A stretch of 64,000 bases of DNA, from the NCBI RefSeq assembly GCF_001469955.1, contig NZ_LOPU01000030.1, positions 124,001 to 188,000 on the forward strand, in the 5' to 3' direction. Source of the DNA: Haloprofundus marisrubri (GTDB lineage Archaea > Halobacteriota > Halobacteria > Halobacteriales > Haloferacaceae). A program made the position numbers and the translations under genes. Positions 16,067 to 23,755 of this stretch are shown piece by piece. The notes beneath the pieces are model-generated. The model was not told the origin of the DNA and ran no database searches. It saw nothing but the letters and a program-made list of their open reading frames with translations. Positions within the stretch are counted from its first letter, which is position 1; every line of letters begins with the position of its first letter.

Positions 16067-16767
16067 CGCTGCTTCGAGTGCGCGACCTCGACGCCGGATA
16101 CGGCGACTTACAGATTCTCACCGACGTCGACTTGAACGTCGAAGACGAGGAGTACGTCACCATCGTGGGGCCAAATGGTGCAGGAAAGTCGACGGTGATG
16201 AAGTCCGTCTTCGGACTCACGACGCACATGGGCGGCACCGTTAGCTTCGACGACACCGACATCACGGGAGCCAATCCGGAGGACATCATCCGCCTCGGCC
16301 TCGGCTACGTGCCGCAGAACGACAACGTGTTCGGGACGCTCAGTGTGCAGGAGAACCTCGAAATGGGGGCGTACATCCTCGACGAAGTACCGAAAGATTC
16401 GCTCGACGCCGTCTACGAGCGGTTTCCCATTCTCGAAGAGCGCCGCGACCAGAAGGCGGGGACGATGAGCGGCGGTCAACAACAGATGCTGGCGATGGGT
16501 CGCGCGCTGATGCTCGACCCTGACCTGTTGCTCTTAGACGAACCGAGCGCCGGCCTCGCGCCCGACTTGGTCGACGAGATGTTCGACAAAATCGACGAGA
16601 TAAACGAGGCGGGGACGGCCATCCTGATGGTCGAACAGAATGCGAAAGAAGCGCTGCGGCGCTGTGACCGCGGGTACGTCCTCGTCAACGGCCAGAACCG
16701 CTACATGGACACCGGACGCGCGTTGCTCGACGACCAAGAGGTCAGACAGGACTTCCTCGGCGGGTAG
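16063..16767 (+). CDS. livF: branched-chain amino acid ABC transporter ATPase LivF
   Basis: 234 residues, the usual LivF length. Walker A GPNGAGKST is at 36-44, the Q-loop is in GLGYVPQNDNVF, the signature is MSGGQQQ and Walker B is LLLLDEPSAGLAP. It pairs with LivG as the asymmetric nucleotide-binding dimer. Last gene of the operon. Downstream, 16768-16910 holds a T-rich stretch (CTGTTTTAGC near 16780-16789) that may terminate the transcript. Confidence 0.93.
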   Translation: MTLLRVRDLDAGYGDLQILTDVDLNVEDEEYVTIVGPNGAGKSTVMKSVFGLTTHMGGTVSFDDTDITGANPEDIIRLGLGYVPQNDNVFGTLSVQENLEMGAYILDEVPKDSLDAVYERFPILEERRDQKAGTMSGGQQQMLAMGRALMLDPDLLLLDEPSAGLAPDLVDEMFDKIDEINEAGTAILMVEQNAKEALRRCDRGYVLVNGQNRYMDTGRALLDDQEVRQDFLGG

Positions 16768-16910
16768 TCGCCTCTCTCGGCTGTTTTAGCTGTCTTGGCT
16801 TTCTCGACTCCCTTGTCTCTCGTCGCGCGTGCGGGCACGGCGACGACACTCCGAAACGACTTCCTTCGAGGCGTGAGCCTCACTACCCGATGCGAGAGAA
16901 TCACCGTTCG

Positions 16911-17213
16911 ATGCCCGAGCAACAGCAAGTCGCCGCGTTTCTCGACCAGTACGATATGCACGCCGACCCCGCCTACCAACTGCTGGACCTCACATCCGAA
17001 GTCGGCGAACTCGCCGCCGACGCGACGAAGTCCTCGCAGTGGGGTGCGTCACCCGAGGACCTCGACGTCGAGAGCGACGAACTCGGAGACGCGCTGTTTT
17101 CGCTTCTGACCGTCGCCGAGTCGCTCGACATCGACGCCGGCGACGCGCTACGCGAGTCGCTCGAAAAGTATCAGCAACGTATCGTCGACACTGGCAGCGC
17201 GTCGTCCGAATAA
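16911..17213 (+). CDS. MazG-like nucleotide pyrophosphohydrolase
   Basis: 100 residues, a single MazG/all-alpha NTP-PPase domain. SEVGELAADA near 29-38 and ESDELGDALFSLLTVAE near 55-71 supply the EExxE/ExxD metal-binding pattern. The family hydrolyses aberrant or damaged (d)NTPs to NMP and pyrophosphate. The start at 16911 (MPEQQQV) is preferred over 16890, which adds a basic octapeptide. It lies between livF and the convergent livK without obvious functional link. Confidence 0.8.
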   Translation: MPEQQQVAAFLDQYDMHADPAYQLLDLTSEVGELAADATKSSQWGASPEDLDVESDELGDALFSLLTVAESLDIDAGDALRESLEKYQQRIVDTGSASSE

Positions 17214-17252
17214 AAGCCGAGTTGGTGGGTGGTCGTCTAGCCGGATACCGGC

Positions 17253-18629
17253 TCAGTTGCCGCCCGACAGCGCCGTCTCGATGACCGAGGAGTACGACGC
17301 CTCGCCGATGTTGAACGACACCTGATTCGTCACCGTGCCGTCGAACTCGCTTTCGAACACCTCGGTGAAACGGTTCGACAGTTGCTGGCCGTAGTCGTTG
17401 TTGACGTACAGCGTTGCGACCGACCCGGCGTCGAGACGCTCGGAAGCGACCTGTGCCATTACGCGGCCCTGCAGGAAGTCCGACGGCGCGGTCCGGAAGA
17501 TGAAGTCGTCGTCTTCGAGGTTCGACACCGACAGTGCCGTACTCGAGGGCGAACAGCCGACGACTTCGTTCGGAATGAACGCCTGCTGGGAGACGGGGAC
17601 GTTGACGCCCGACGACGCCGACCCGCACACCGCGGGAACACCCGCGCTGACGAGCGAGTTCGCCGCCGAGACACCCGCGTCCGGCGAGGTCTGTGTGTCT
17701 TCGATTTGGGCGTTGACCGTGAGGTCCAAGTCCGAATCGTTGACCTGCATCGCCGGAATCTGCGCCGCCTGAATCATCGGCTGACCGACCGACGCGAGGT
17801 CACCCGTCTCCGGTAGGAGGATACCGACCGAGATTTCGCGGCCGAGGCCGCCGGAGGCACTGTCGGCCGAGGGTCCGGCCCCATCGGGGTTGTCACCCTC
17901 GAACGACTGTGTCTCGATAGCAGGGGTGTTCTGCGAACCCTGTCCTTCGAACTCCCAGATGGCGTACGCCGCGGAGGCGGGGTCGCCCTGTTCGTTGAAG
18001 TTCGTCGAACTCGACGCACCCTGGTAGTTGATGTCGTCGCCGTTGGCCGCCGCTTCGACGGCGGCGATGAAGTCCTGTGGGCCGAACTCCTCGCCGCCGG
18101 GGTTGGCGATGCGACGGAGCTGGTCACGAATCGCCGGGCCACTGTTCTCGCCGGCAGCAGCGTTGGCGAGGATGAGAAGCGCCACCGAGTCGTACGACTG
18201 CGAGGTGAACACGCTCGGTGCGGCGTTGTACTCGTCTTGGAACAACTGGGTGAACGCGTCCTGATTCGGACCGCCCGCCGCCGGCGCGGTGCCCGTGACG
18301 TTCGCCATGTCGTTGCCGACCTGACCGGGCATCGTCCCATCGCGCAACCCGTCGGGAACGAGAATCGACTCGCTTCCGTCGCTCGCGCTGTAGTAGTCGC
18401 GGAACAGTTGAATCCCACTCTCGGGGTAGCCGATGACGACGAGCGAATCCGGCCCGTCGCCGCCACCACCGCCACCGCCGCCGGTGCTGCCGTTGCCGCT
18501 TCCGTTGCCGCCGCCATTGCCACCGTTTCCGCCGTCGTCGCCGGGGCCCTGTACACAGCCGGCCAGACCGACCGCACCGGTCACACCGACCGCTTTCAGA
18601 AAGTTACGCCGTTGGATACCACGTGTCAT
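17253..18629 (-). CDS. livK: branched-chain amino acid ABC transporter substrate-binding lipoprotein LivK
   Basis: 458 residues. The Tat signal has RRNFLK at 7-12 and a lipobox LAGC with lipidated C25, then a Gly/Asn-rich linker (about 30-58) tethering the protein to the cell surface. The body is a periplasmic-binding type I (Leu/Ile/Val receptor) domain: GREISVGILLPETGDLASVGQPM and SASSGVNVPVSQQAF. Its lobes appear circularly arranged, with a segment homologous to the receptor C-lobe placed before the canonical start (ISVGILLPETG near residue 265), so the order differs from bacterial LivK. Probably serves LivHMGF, encoded convergently 0.5 kb away. TATA box at 18652-18659. Confidence 0.87.
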   Translation of the reverse strand: MTRGIQRRNFLKAVGVTGAVGLAGCVQGPGDDGGNGGNGGGNGSGNGSTGGGGGGGGDGPDSLVVIGYPESGIQLFRDYYSASDGSESILVPDGLRDGTMPGQVGNDMANVTGTAPAAGGPNQDAFTQLFQDEYNAAPSVFTSQSYDSVALLILANAAAGENSGPAIRDQLRRIANPGGEEFGPQDFIAAVEAAANGDDINYQGASSSTNFNEQGDPASAAYAIWEFEGQGSQNTPAIETQSFEGDNPDGAGPSADSASGGLGREISVGILLPETGDLASVGQPMIQAAQIPAMQVNDSDLDLTVNAQIEDTQTSPDAGVSAANSLVSAGVPAVCGSASSGVNVPVSQQAFIPNEVVGCSPSSTALSVSNLEDDDFIFRTAPSDFLQGRVMAQVASERLDAGSVATLYVNNDYGQQLSNRFTEVFESEFDGTVTNQVSFNIGEASYSSVIETALSGGN

Positions 18630-18651
18630 GTTACCGCATGGGAAGGGGTAG

Positions 18652-18659
18652 TTTATAAA
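18652..18659 (-). promoter_or_regulatory. TATA box of the livK-like gene
   Basis: TTTATAAA, a near-ideal archaeal TATA box that is itself a palindrome, ends 23 nt before the ATG at 18629. It supports that start codon and a leaderless transcript. Confidence 0.6.
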
Positions 18660-18747
18660 GTTACGCCTTCTGTGCTGACATGTGACGGGCAGTATCACAC
18701 CGCAGTCTGGTGGTTCTTCGCGGGGACGAGCGTACTATCCGCGCGAT

Positions 18748-19338
18748 TCACACTTCTCGGCAGTCCGAACAGACCAGTTGCCCGTTGACGTTCGAGAGCG
18801 TCCGGGCGAGCGACCCACAGATTTCGCAGATGCTCTGTGAGGAGTACGTCTCGGGGTCGATACCGCCGTTGGTCTCCGCGTTCGGGGGGCCGCCGCCGGG
18901 GTCACCGAACTCGGTGCTGTCGGCGGGCGTGCGCTCTTGGCCGTCCGCGCGCATCTCGTCTTGGGTCAGCGTCGCCGCCATCAGGACGTCGCGTTCGGTG
19001 AGTAGGCCCACGAGTTCGCCGTCGTCGACGACGAGTGCCCACGGCGTCGCTTCAGAGCGCATGTGGTCTTCGGCGACGACGAGTGCCATTTCGGACTCGA
19101 CGATGGGTTCGGGGTCGGTCATCACCGCCGAGACGAGCGTCTCGTCGTCGTCGTCCAACACGACACCAAGCGCCGTCCGCGAGGAGACGACGCCGACGGG
19201 TTCGTTCCCCCTGAGGACGACGATGCAGTCGGCGTCCTCCTCGAACATCAACTCCGCGGCGGCGCGGACCGTGTCGGATTCGCTCACGCCGACGAACTCT
19301 CGTTCCATGGCATCGCGTACCGTGACATCCGTATTCAT
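18748..19338 (-). CDS. CBS-domain protein with C-terminal zinc ribbon
   Basis: 196 residues. Two CBS motifs (about 1-58 and 68-124) form one Bateman module that would bind adenine nucleotides or a similar ligand. A linker (130-165) rich in Gly, Pro and acidic residues follows. CEIC at 171-174 and CSDC at 190-193 form a four-cysteine zinc ribbon. The combination suggests a ligand-sensing module joined to a nucleic-acid or protein-binding knuckle. Target unknown. It stands alone, upstream of livK on the same strand but with a separate promoter region. Confidence 0.85.
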   Translation of the reverse strand: MNTDVTVRDAMEREFVGVSESDTVRAAAELMFEEDADCIVVLRGNEPVGVVSSRTALGVVLDDDDETLVSAVMTDPEPIVESEMALVVAEDHMRSEATPWALVVDDGELVGLLTERDVLMAATLTQDEMRADGQERTPADSTEFGDPGGGPPNAETNGGIDPETYSSQSICEICGSLARTLSNVNGQLVCSDCREV

Positions 19339-19499
19339 ACTAGAGCGTAAGCCGGAATCGGGCTAAAAGCTACCTCCAGTAGAGTTAATCCGCTAGACGT
19401 GCTATCTCTCTGCTTCGTGGATTCGGGTGGCACGGCCCGCCTTCGCATCGAACGGCCGAAACAGTAGGTTCAAATCGCTCGGCGCATGCCTACCGAGTA

Positions 19500-20195
19500 A
19501 TGACTATCCCCTCGTTCGTCATCGGCATCGCGGGCGGTACGGGGGCGGGAAAAACCACCGTCTCTCGACTCATAACCGAGAGCGTCGGCGAGTCGGTGAC
19601 GCGTATCCCGCTCGACAACTACTACGAAGACCTCAGCCACCTCGACTTCGAGGAACGAACCGAGGTCAACTACGACCATCCCTCGGCGTTCGAGTGGGAA
19701 CTGCTCCGCGAGCAACTGCGACTGCTCACCGAGGGCCAGTCCGTCGAGATGCCGCAGTACGACTTCGAAGAACACAACCGAAAGGACGAACGCATGACCG
19801 TCGAACCGACGGACGTCATCATCCTCGAAGGGATTCTGTCGCTGTACGACGAGGCGGTAAACGAGATGATGGACCTCCGTCTGTACGTCGAGACGGACGC
19901 CGACGTGCGGATTCTCCGCCGTATCGACCGCGACGTCGTCGAACGCGGCCGGAATTTGGAGGGCGTCATGGACCAGTATCTCTCGACGGTCAAGCCGATG
20001 CACGAGCAGTTCATCGAACCCTCGAAGAAACACGCCGACCTCATCATCCCCGAAGGTGCCAACAGCGTCGCTGTCAACCTGTTAGAGGAGAAAGTACGCG
20101 CGGAAGTCACCGGCGACGTCGCACGCGATTGGGAGCGAGAGACGTTCGACCGCGAGGTGTCGGATGCGGTGACGCTGAGCGAGTCCGAACCCTGA
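19500..20195 (+). CDS. udk: uridine kinase
   Basis: 231 residues. P-loop GGTGAGKT at 12-19, nucleoside-binding segment PLDNYYEDLSHLDFEERTEVNYDHP-like (36-62) and the RRIDRDVVERGR lid near 140-151 identify uridine/cytidine kinase of the Udk type. It phosphorylates uridine and cytidine to UMP and CMP in pyrimidine salvage. The ATG at 19500 is 160 bp from the divergent CBS gene. Length fits the family. Confidence 0.93.
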   Translation: MTIPSFVIGIAGGTGAGKTTVSRLITESVGESVTRIPLDNYYEDLSHLDFEERTEVNYDHPSAFEWELLREQLRLLTEGQSVEMPQYDFEEHNRKDERMTVEPTDVIILEGILSLYDEAVNEMMDLRLYVETDADVRILRRIDRDVVERGRNLEGVMDQYLSTVKPMHEQFIEPSKKHADLIIPEGANSVAVNLLEEKVRAEVTGDVARDWERETFDREVSDAVTLSESEP

Positions 20196-20204
20196 GTTTC
20201 GGGG

Positions 20205-20522
20205 TCAGGAACGACTGCGGGTGAAGTTCTCTGCGCCCTCGTAGAACCAGAGGTCGTTGGCGCGCATCGCGCGACCGACCGCTTTGTGGAAGTCGACGAA
20301 GTCGGAGAACTCCTCTTGGTCGACGTGTTCGAAGATGTCTCGGAGCGCAACGACGCGTTCGTAGTCGAGACGAATCGGGTCGTCGCCGTACTCGGAGACG
20401 AACTCGTCGCGGTTCAGCGGGAAATCCTCCTCTTCGTCGATTTTCTTGGCGATGACGGCGTGGCCGTACTTGCGACGTCCTTCGCTGCCCTGTTCGCCGT
20501 CGGGGTCGTGTGGCCAGTCCAT
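20205..20522 (-). CDS. conserved haloarchaeal protein (DUF5785-like)
   Basis: 105 residues starting MDWPHDPDGEQGSEG. Acidic, no cysteines, no membrane segment, predicted mainly helical in its second half (EFSDFVDFHKAVGRAMRAND). The N-terminal motif and length match a haloarchaeal family I recall as DUF5785. Function unknown. It is convergent with udk (9 bp between stops) and lies just downstream of a small zinc-ribbon gene on the same strand. Confidence 0.8.
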   Translation of the reverse strand: MDWPHDPDGEQGSEGRRKYGHAVIAKKIDEEEDFPLNRDEFVSEYGDDPIRLDYERVVALRDIFEHVDQEEFSDFVDFHKAVGRAMRANDLWFYEGAENFTRSRS

Positions 20523-20573
20523 ACCCGGCAGTTGGTCGGTGGTCGCAAAACCGTTACCCTTCTCAGCCCACCG

Positions 20574-20750
20574 TCACCCCGTATGCGGATACGCGTCGAG
20601 TTCGACGAACGCCGTCGACCCGCAGGCGGCACACTCCGTCGGCGACTCGTACTGGTGTTCGCCGCTCTCGCTTCCCATGACGGTCCCGGCGTAGATGATG
20701 TGACAGTTCTCGCAGACGAACTCGTGTGGTCGTTCGGGTACGTGTGACAT
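20574..20750 (-). CDS. small zinc-ribbon protein
   Basis: 58 residues with CxxC pairs at C13/C16 and C40/C43 and the spacing of a rubredoxin-like zinc ribbon. It has HEFVCENCHIIYAGT and PTECAACGST motifs and an acidic C-terminus. This resembles stand-alone zinc ribbons found beside translation or transcription genes. Same strand as the DUF5785-like gene 51 bp downstream, so the two may be co-transcribed. The region 20751-20869 upstream contains no other gene. Confidence 0.65.
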   Translation of the reverse strand: MSHVPERPHEFVCENCHIIYAGTVMGSESGEHQYESPTECAACGSTAFVELDAYPHTG

Positions 20751-20869
20751 ACGGTCTCGTCGTCGCCGAGAGAGTTGTAAGTTAGTTATGGTGTTCGTGA
20801 GTGTTCGCCCGAGAGAGCGAACGCAGTGGCGAGCGAAGACACCGCTCGTCGTTTGCTCGCATCAGAATG

Positions 20870-20952
20870 CGGTGGGACTGGGATTCGAACCCAGGAGGCC
20901 GAAGGCCACCTGCTTTCAAGGCAGGCGCAATAGTCCACTCTGCCATCCCACC
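20870..20952 (-). tRNA. tRNA-Ser (anticodon TGA)
   Basis: 83 nt type II tRNA. Acceptor GGTGGGA/TCCCACC with discriminator G; anticodon stem CCTGC/GCAGG around CTTGAAA, anticodon TGA (reads UCA). The long variable arm has a GGCC-TTC-GGCC hairpin, and the T arm is CTGGG TTCGAAT CCCAG. CCA is not encoded. No intron. Confidence 0.95.
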
Positions 20953-20995
20953 AGCGTCCGTACTACCCGTGGCCGCCTCTAAGTCCTGTCGGTCC

Positions 20996-21751
20996 TCAAC
21001 CGCGCACGACGCGCGGTTCGCCGTCCTCGACGACGACGCGGAGACCCATCTCCGCGACGAACTCGGCAGTGTGTTTCGGGACGATGCGGCCCGCTTCGCG
21101 GCGAGCGTGTAGTATCGGCAACACGGTGAGAAGGTCCTCGCCCGTCTCGACGGTCGGTTGCATCGGGAGAAAGTCGACGTCGAGTCCGGCGTCGTGACCG
21201 TGTGCTGCGAGCGTCTCGATTTCGGGGTGCGTGAACGCCTCGGAGAAATCAATCGTGTCGGTGAACGCCGTGTAGTAACTGCGCCCACCGGTCGACGGGC
21301 CGAGCACGACGGGCGTCGTACGGAGTTTCATCGCCGCCGAGTCGACGAGCGTTCGCGTCAACAGCGGTGCGTTCCCCCGCACGACGGCGACCGAGCGCAC
21401 GTCTTCTGTGTCCAGTAGATGCGAGACGGTGTTGCCCGCGCGGGCGTCGAACGTCGACCCGACCTGTTTCTCGACGCGGACGTCCGAGAGGTCACCGAGC
21501 GTGTCGGCGGCGAGTGCGCGAACCGCCGCGGCCGACGGTTCGTCGGTGACGAACTCGTCGGGGAGTAGGTCGTCCGGGCGGTAGTTGACGAGTAGGTCGC
21601 CACCGGAGCGAGTGGCGGCGAGGAAGGCGTCTTTCAGCATCGCGGCGTAGAACTCCGCGGCCTCGGCCTCGGAGAGCGGGCTGGTCTCGGCGAGTTCCGG
21701 AAGCACGAGGCCGGGTCGTGGCGGGTCGGCCAGAACGGCGACGACGGTCAT
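20996..21751 (-). CDS. GT-A-like protein, DUF2064 type
   Basis: 251 residues from ATG 21751 (MTVVAVLADPPRPG). The order of elements (strand, EAAEFYAAMLKDAFLAA helix, nucleotide-binding-like VVRGNAPLLT, then LGPSTGGRSYYTAF) matches the DUF2064/glycosyltransferase-A-like group related to CofC and MobA nucleotidyltransferases. The Gly-rich LGPSTGGRSYY loop corresponds to the GPxxDGGYxL motif of that group, altered here. The substrate is unknown. An upstream ATG at 21796 adds only a basic leader. It is encoded 43 bp 5' of tRNA-Ser on the same strand. Confidence 0.65.
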   Translation of the reverse strand: MTVVAVLADPPRPGLVLPELAETSPLSEAEAAEFYAAMLKDAFLAATRSGGDLLVNYRPDDLLPDEFVTDEPSAAAVRALAADTLGDLSDVRVEKQVGSTFDARAGNTVSHLLDTEDVRSVAVVRGNAPLLTRTLVDSAAMKLRTTPVVLGPSTGGRSYYTAFTDTIDFSEAFTHPEIETLAAHGHDAGLDVDFLPMQPTVETGEDLLTVLPILHARREAGRIVPKHTAEFVAEMGLRVVVEDGEPRVVRG

Positions 21752-21879
21752 AGTCGGTTCTCGTCGCGGCGTCGTCTTGAACCCGCTGGTGTTCACTCGA
21801 CGCTGCGTTGCCGTCGCTCACCGAAATCGAACCGAGAGAAGGGGTCCGTGGCTGCGCGCGCCCGTCGCAGCGCGGACCG

Positions 21880-22290
21880 TTATCGCTGTTGCGGAAGCTC
21901 GTACACGTTGACTTCGCCGGTACTGAAGACGACGACTTCGTACTCGTCGTAGGTGAATCCGACGTAACGCATCGGCGTCGCCTCGGGTGTCGCGTTACTC
22001 GACAGCACCGCTTCGGCGAAGCCGAGGTCGATGACGTTTCCAATCGGGGGCTGGAGTTGGAGTGGCTCGGTGTCTTTCGCCCGTGCGAGCGCCTTCGCAA
22101 CGGCGAACGTCAGCGTGTCGGGGTCGTCCGGGTCGTACGTCGCGTTCGCAACTTCGGTCCGGCGTGCGGTGACGAACTCGTTCACCGACGCATCTGACTC
22201 CGCGAATTCGGAATCTGCAGTGCGTTCGGTGTTAGACGTCCGACTCGGCTCGTTTGGAGAGTCTCCCTTGGAGTTGCCCGGTCTATCCAT
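21880..22290 (-). CDS. HalOD1 output-domain protein
   Basis: 136 residues from ATG 22290. The first 40 are a Ser/Glu/Asn-rich disordered segment. The rest is a HalOD1 domain: TLTFAVAKALARAKDTEPLQL, then GNVIDLGFAEAVL and the beta pair MRYVGFTYDEYEVVVFSTGEVNVYEL. HalOD1 is a haloarchaeal output domain often linked to signalling regulators; as a stand-alone protein its role is unknown. An in-frame ATG at 22311 is an alternative start, but TATA-like TTTAACTC near 22313-22320 favours 22290. Divergent from the small membrane protein at 22480. Confidence 0.75.
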   Translation of the reverse strand: MDRPGNSKGDSPNEPSRTSNTERTADSEFAESDASVNEFVTARRTEVANATYDPDDPDTLTFAVAKALARAKDTEPLQLQPPIGNVIDLGFAEAVLSSNATPEATPMRYVGFTYDEYEVVVFSTGEVNVYELPQQR

Positions 22291-22403
22291 GTCCGTCAGT
22301 TGGACCGGCATACCGAGTTAAAGAGTTTATGGATTATTTCCCGACAGCTTAGGTAACAATTTTACTAGTGAACGTCTTTTGCTGAACTGACAGGGTACGT
22401 TCG

Positions 22404-22427
22404 TTGATACTGACTAAATAGTATCAA
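22404..22427. promoter_or_regulatory. operator-like inverted repeat between divergent genes
   Basis: The arms TTGATACT and AGTATCAA are exact reverse complements separated by 8 bp (GACTAAAT), giving a 24-bp dyad in an AT-rich intergenic region. It lies 53 bp before the ATG at 22480 and about 115 bp from the HalOD1 start. The size and spacing suit a dimeric helix-turn-helix repressor; TAAAT in the centre could be a TATA element. Confidence 0.45.
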
Positions 22428-22479
22428 AATAGATGAATGACTGGAAATACTCTTTGTTTAGACTCCCGATGCGTTTCGT

Positions 22480-22677
22480 ATGGATATCCTCAAACAGTTC
22501 GCACGAGTCGTTGTCCCGGCCGTCGTGGTTTTGGGCCTCGGTGCGGCGCTCACGCTTCTCGCAACGGGCCTCTCGGCAGCGACTGTCGTCACGGTGGGTC
22601 TCGTCGCGGTTTTGGTCACGGTGATGGCTCGATTCGCAATCCGCCGTGCGAGGAGAACGGAGACGCCCTACTGGTAG
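22480..22677 (+). CDS. small two-helix membrane protein
   Basis: 65 residues with two hydrophobic helices (about 8-30 and 34-52), an Arg-rich positive end (FAIRRARR) and a short polar tail. No family recognised. It is preceded by the dyad at 22404-22427 and an AT-rich promoter region, and it is convergent with the uracil-DNA glycosylase gene. Small size and lack of conserved polar residues make a structural or regulatory membrane role more likely than transport. Confidence 0.55.
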   Translation: MDILKQFARVVVPAVVVLGLGAALTLLATGLSAATVVTVGLVAVLVTVMARFAIRRARRTETPYW

Positions 22678-22748
22678 CTTCCGCGTGATACACACCCACC
22701 GCGTCGGGACCTGCTGACCGTGGCGGGATCCACTGACCGTGGCGACAG

Positions 22749-23345
22749 TCAGCGACTGCGTCGACCCTTGGTCTGACGGTAGTCGCGGCCGAAGACGCTC
22801 TCAGTAATGTGTTCGACGAACGCCTCGGTCTGCTCGTCGGTCTGTCTGTCGAGTTTGACCATCGGCACGAGTTCGAAGCCCCGGCCCCGAATCGTCGTCG
22901 CGTGTTCGGCTTCGACGTCGAAACTCTCGACACGACGGGTGGTGTAGTCGAACGCCAGCGCTTCGAGCGCTCGTTGGCCGATTGGGACGATGATTTGGGG
23001 GTTTATCATCCGTATCTCGGCGTTGAGATACGGTTCGCAGGTTTCGATTTCCTCGTCAGTCGGGTCGCGTTCGGGGTGGCGACAGCGCGTGAGGTTCGTC
23101 ACGAAGACGTTCTGGAGGTCGGGTTCGGTCTCTTCGGGCGACGACCGCGAGAAGCCGAGTTCGCCGAGAATATACTGGAGTCGCTCGCCCGCCGCGTCGC
23201 CGACGAACGGAATCCCGGCCTCGTCGGCCCCGGCGCTGGGCATCTCGCCGACGAAGAGGAACTCCGCGCCCACGTCGCCGTAGCCGTGGACGACGCTCTC
23301 GCGCGTGTCGCAGAGCGCCGGACAGTTCGTGCAGTTTTCGTCCAT
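22749..23345 (-). CDS. udg4: family 4 (Fe-S) uracil-DNA glycosylase
   Basis: 198 residues. The glycosylase motif GEMPSAGADEAGIPFVG at 33-49 corresponds to the GExPGxxE...PFVG motif that forms the uracil pocket. C5, C8, C88 and C103 are positioned for the [4Fe-4S] cluster typical of family 4; an extra C12 is present. It removes uracil from DNA in base-excision repair, which matters for high-GC genomes where cytosine deamination is frequent. The start at 23345 is fixed by the N-terminal CxxC. A longer upstream frame is Arg-rich shadow sequence. The basic C-terminal tail may aid DNA binding. Confidence 0.9.
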   Translation of the reverse strand: MDENCTNCPALCDTRESVVHGYGDVGAEFLFVGEMPSAGADEAGIPFVGDAAGERLQYILGELGFSRSSPEETEPDLQNVFVTNLTRCRHPERDPTDEEIETCEPYLNAEIRMINPQIIVPIGQRALEALAFDYTTRRVESFDVEAEHATTIRGRGFELVPMVKLDRQTDEQTEAFVEHITESVFGRDYRQTKGRRSR

Positions 23346-23443
23346 GCTGAAGGGGTTCTCCAGCGTATGCTGATGGGCGTCCACGGCGGGGGGTTGGTGA
23401 GGACGAGATAAAACGGTGCGGGAGTACGGAGAAGTCGTGACGA

Positions 23444-23755
23444 CTACCGCCGCAACCCGCCCTGTTCTTTGATGTTCATGATGTGGCGGACGTTCAGATA
23501 GATTTCCTCGGGCGAGGTGTCGCCCGCGTCGTCGTAGAGGTCGCTCACGCGGTAGAGAATCGCCGACAACTGCCGACTCTCGGAACTGTCGCCGTAGACG
23601 TCCTCGGCAATCTCTCGAAGCACCCTGACGCGTTCTTCGTCGCCCGAGAACTCGGCTTCGGAGTTCGGAGCCATCTGCCAATCCGGTTCCTCCTCGTCCG
23701 TCTCCTCGTCGCCTGTTTCGCTCTGTGCGTCGGGGTCGACTGCTTCCTCGGTCAT
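23444..23755 (-). CDS. acidic haloarchaeal protein translated with Mrp
   Basis: 103 residues. Residues 1-40 are very acidic; the rest is helical with a conserved-looking SESRQLSAILYRVSDLYDDAG and NVRHIMNIKEQGGLR end. No cysteines. Its ATG overlaps the last four bases of the mrp-like gene, so the two are translationally coupled. Function unknown. Coupling suggests a role with the Fe-S carrier, but this is inference from position only. Confidence 0.75.
   Translation of the reverse strand: MTEEAVDPDAQSETGDEETDEEEPDWQMAPNSEAEFSGDEERVRVLREIAEDVYGDSSESRQLSAILYRVSDLYDDAGDTSPEEIYLNVRHIMNIKEQGGLRR

Noticed and set aside
16768-16910. Coding extension upstream of the MazG-like gene
   Set aside because: The sequence is T-rich and interrupted; ATG 16911 gives the expected domain start.
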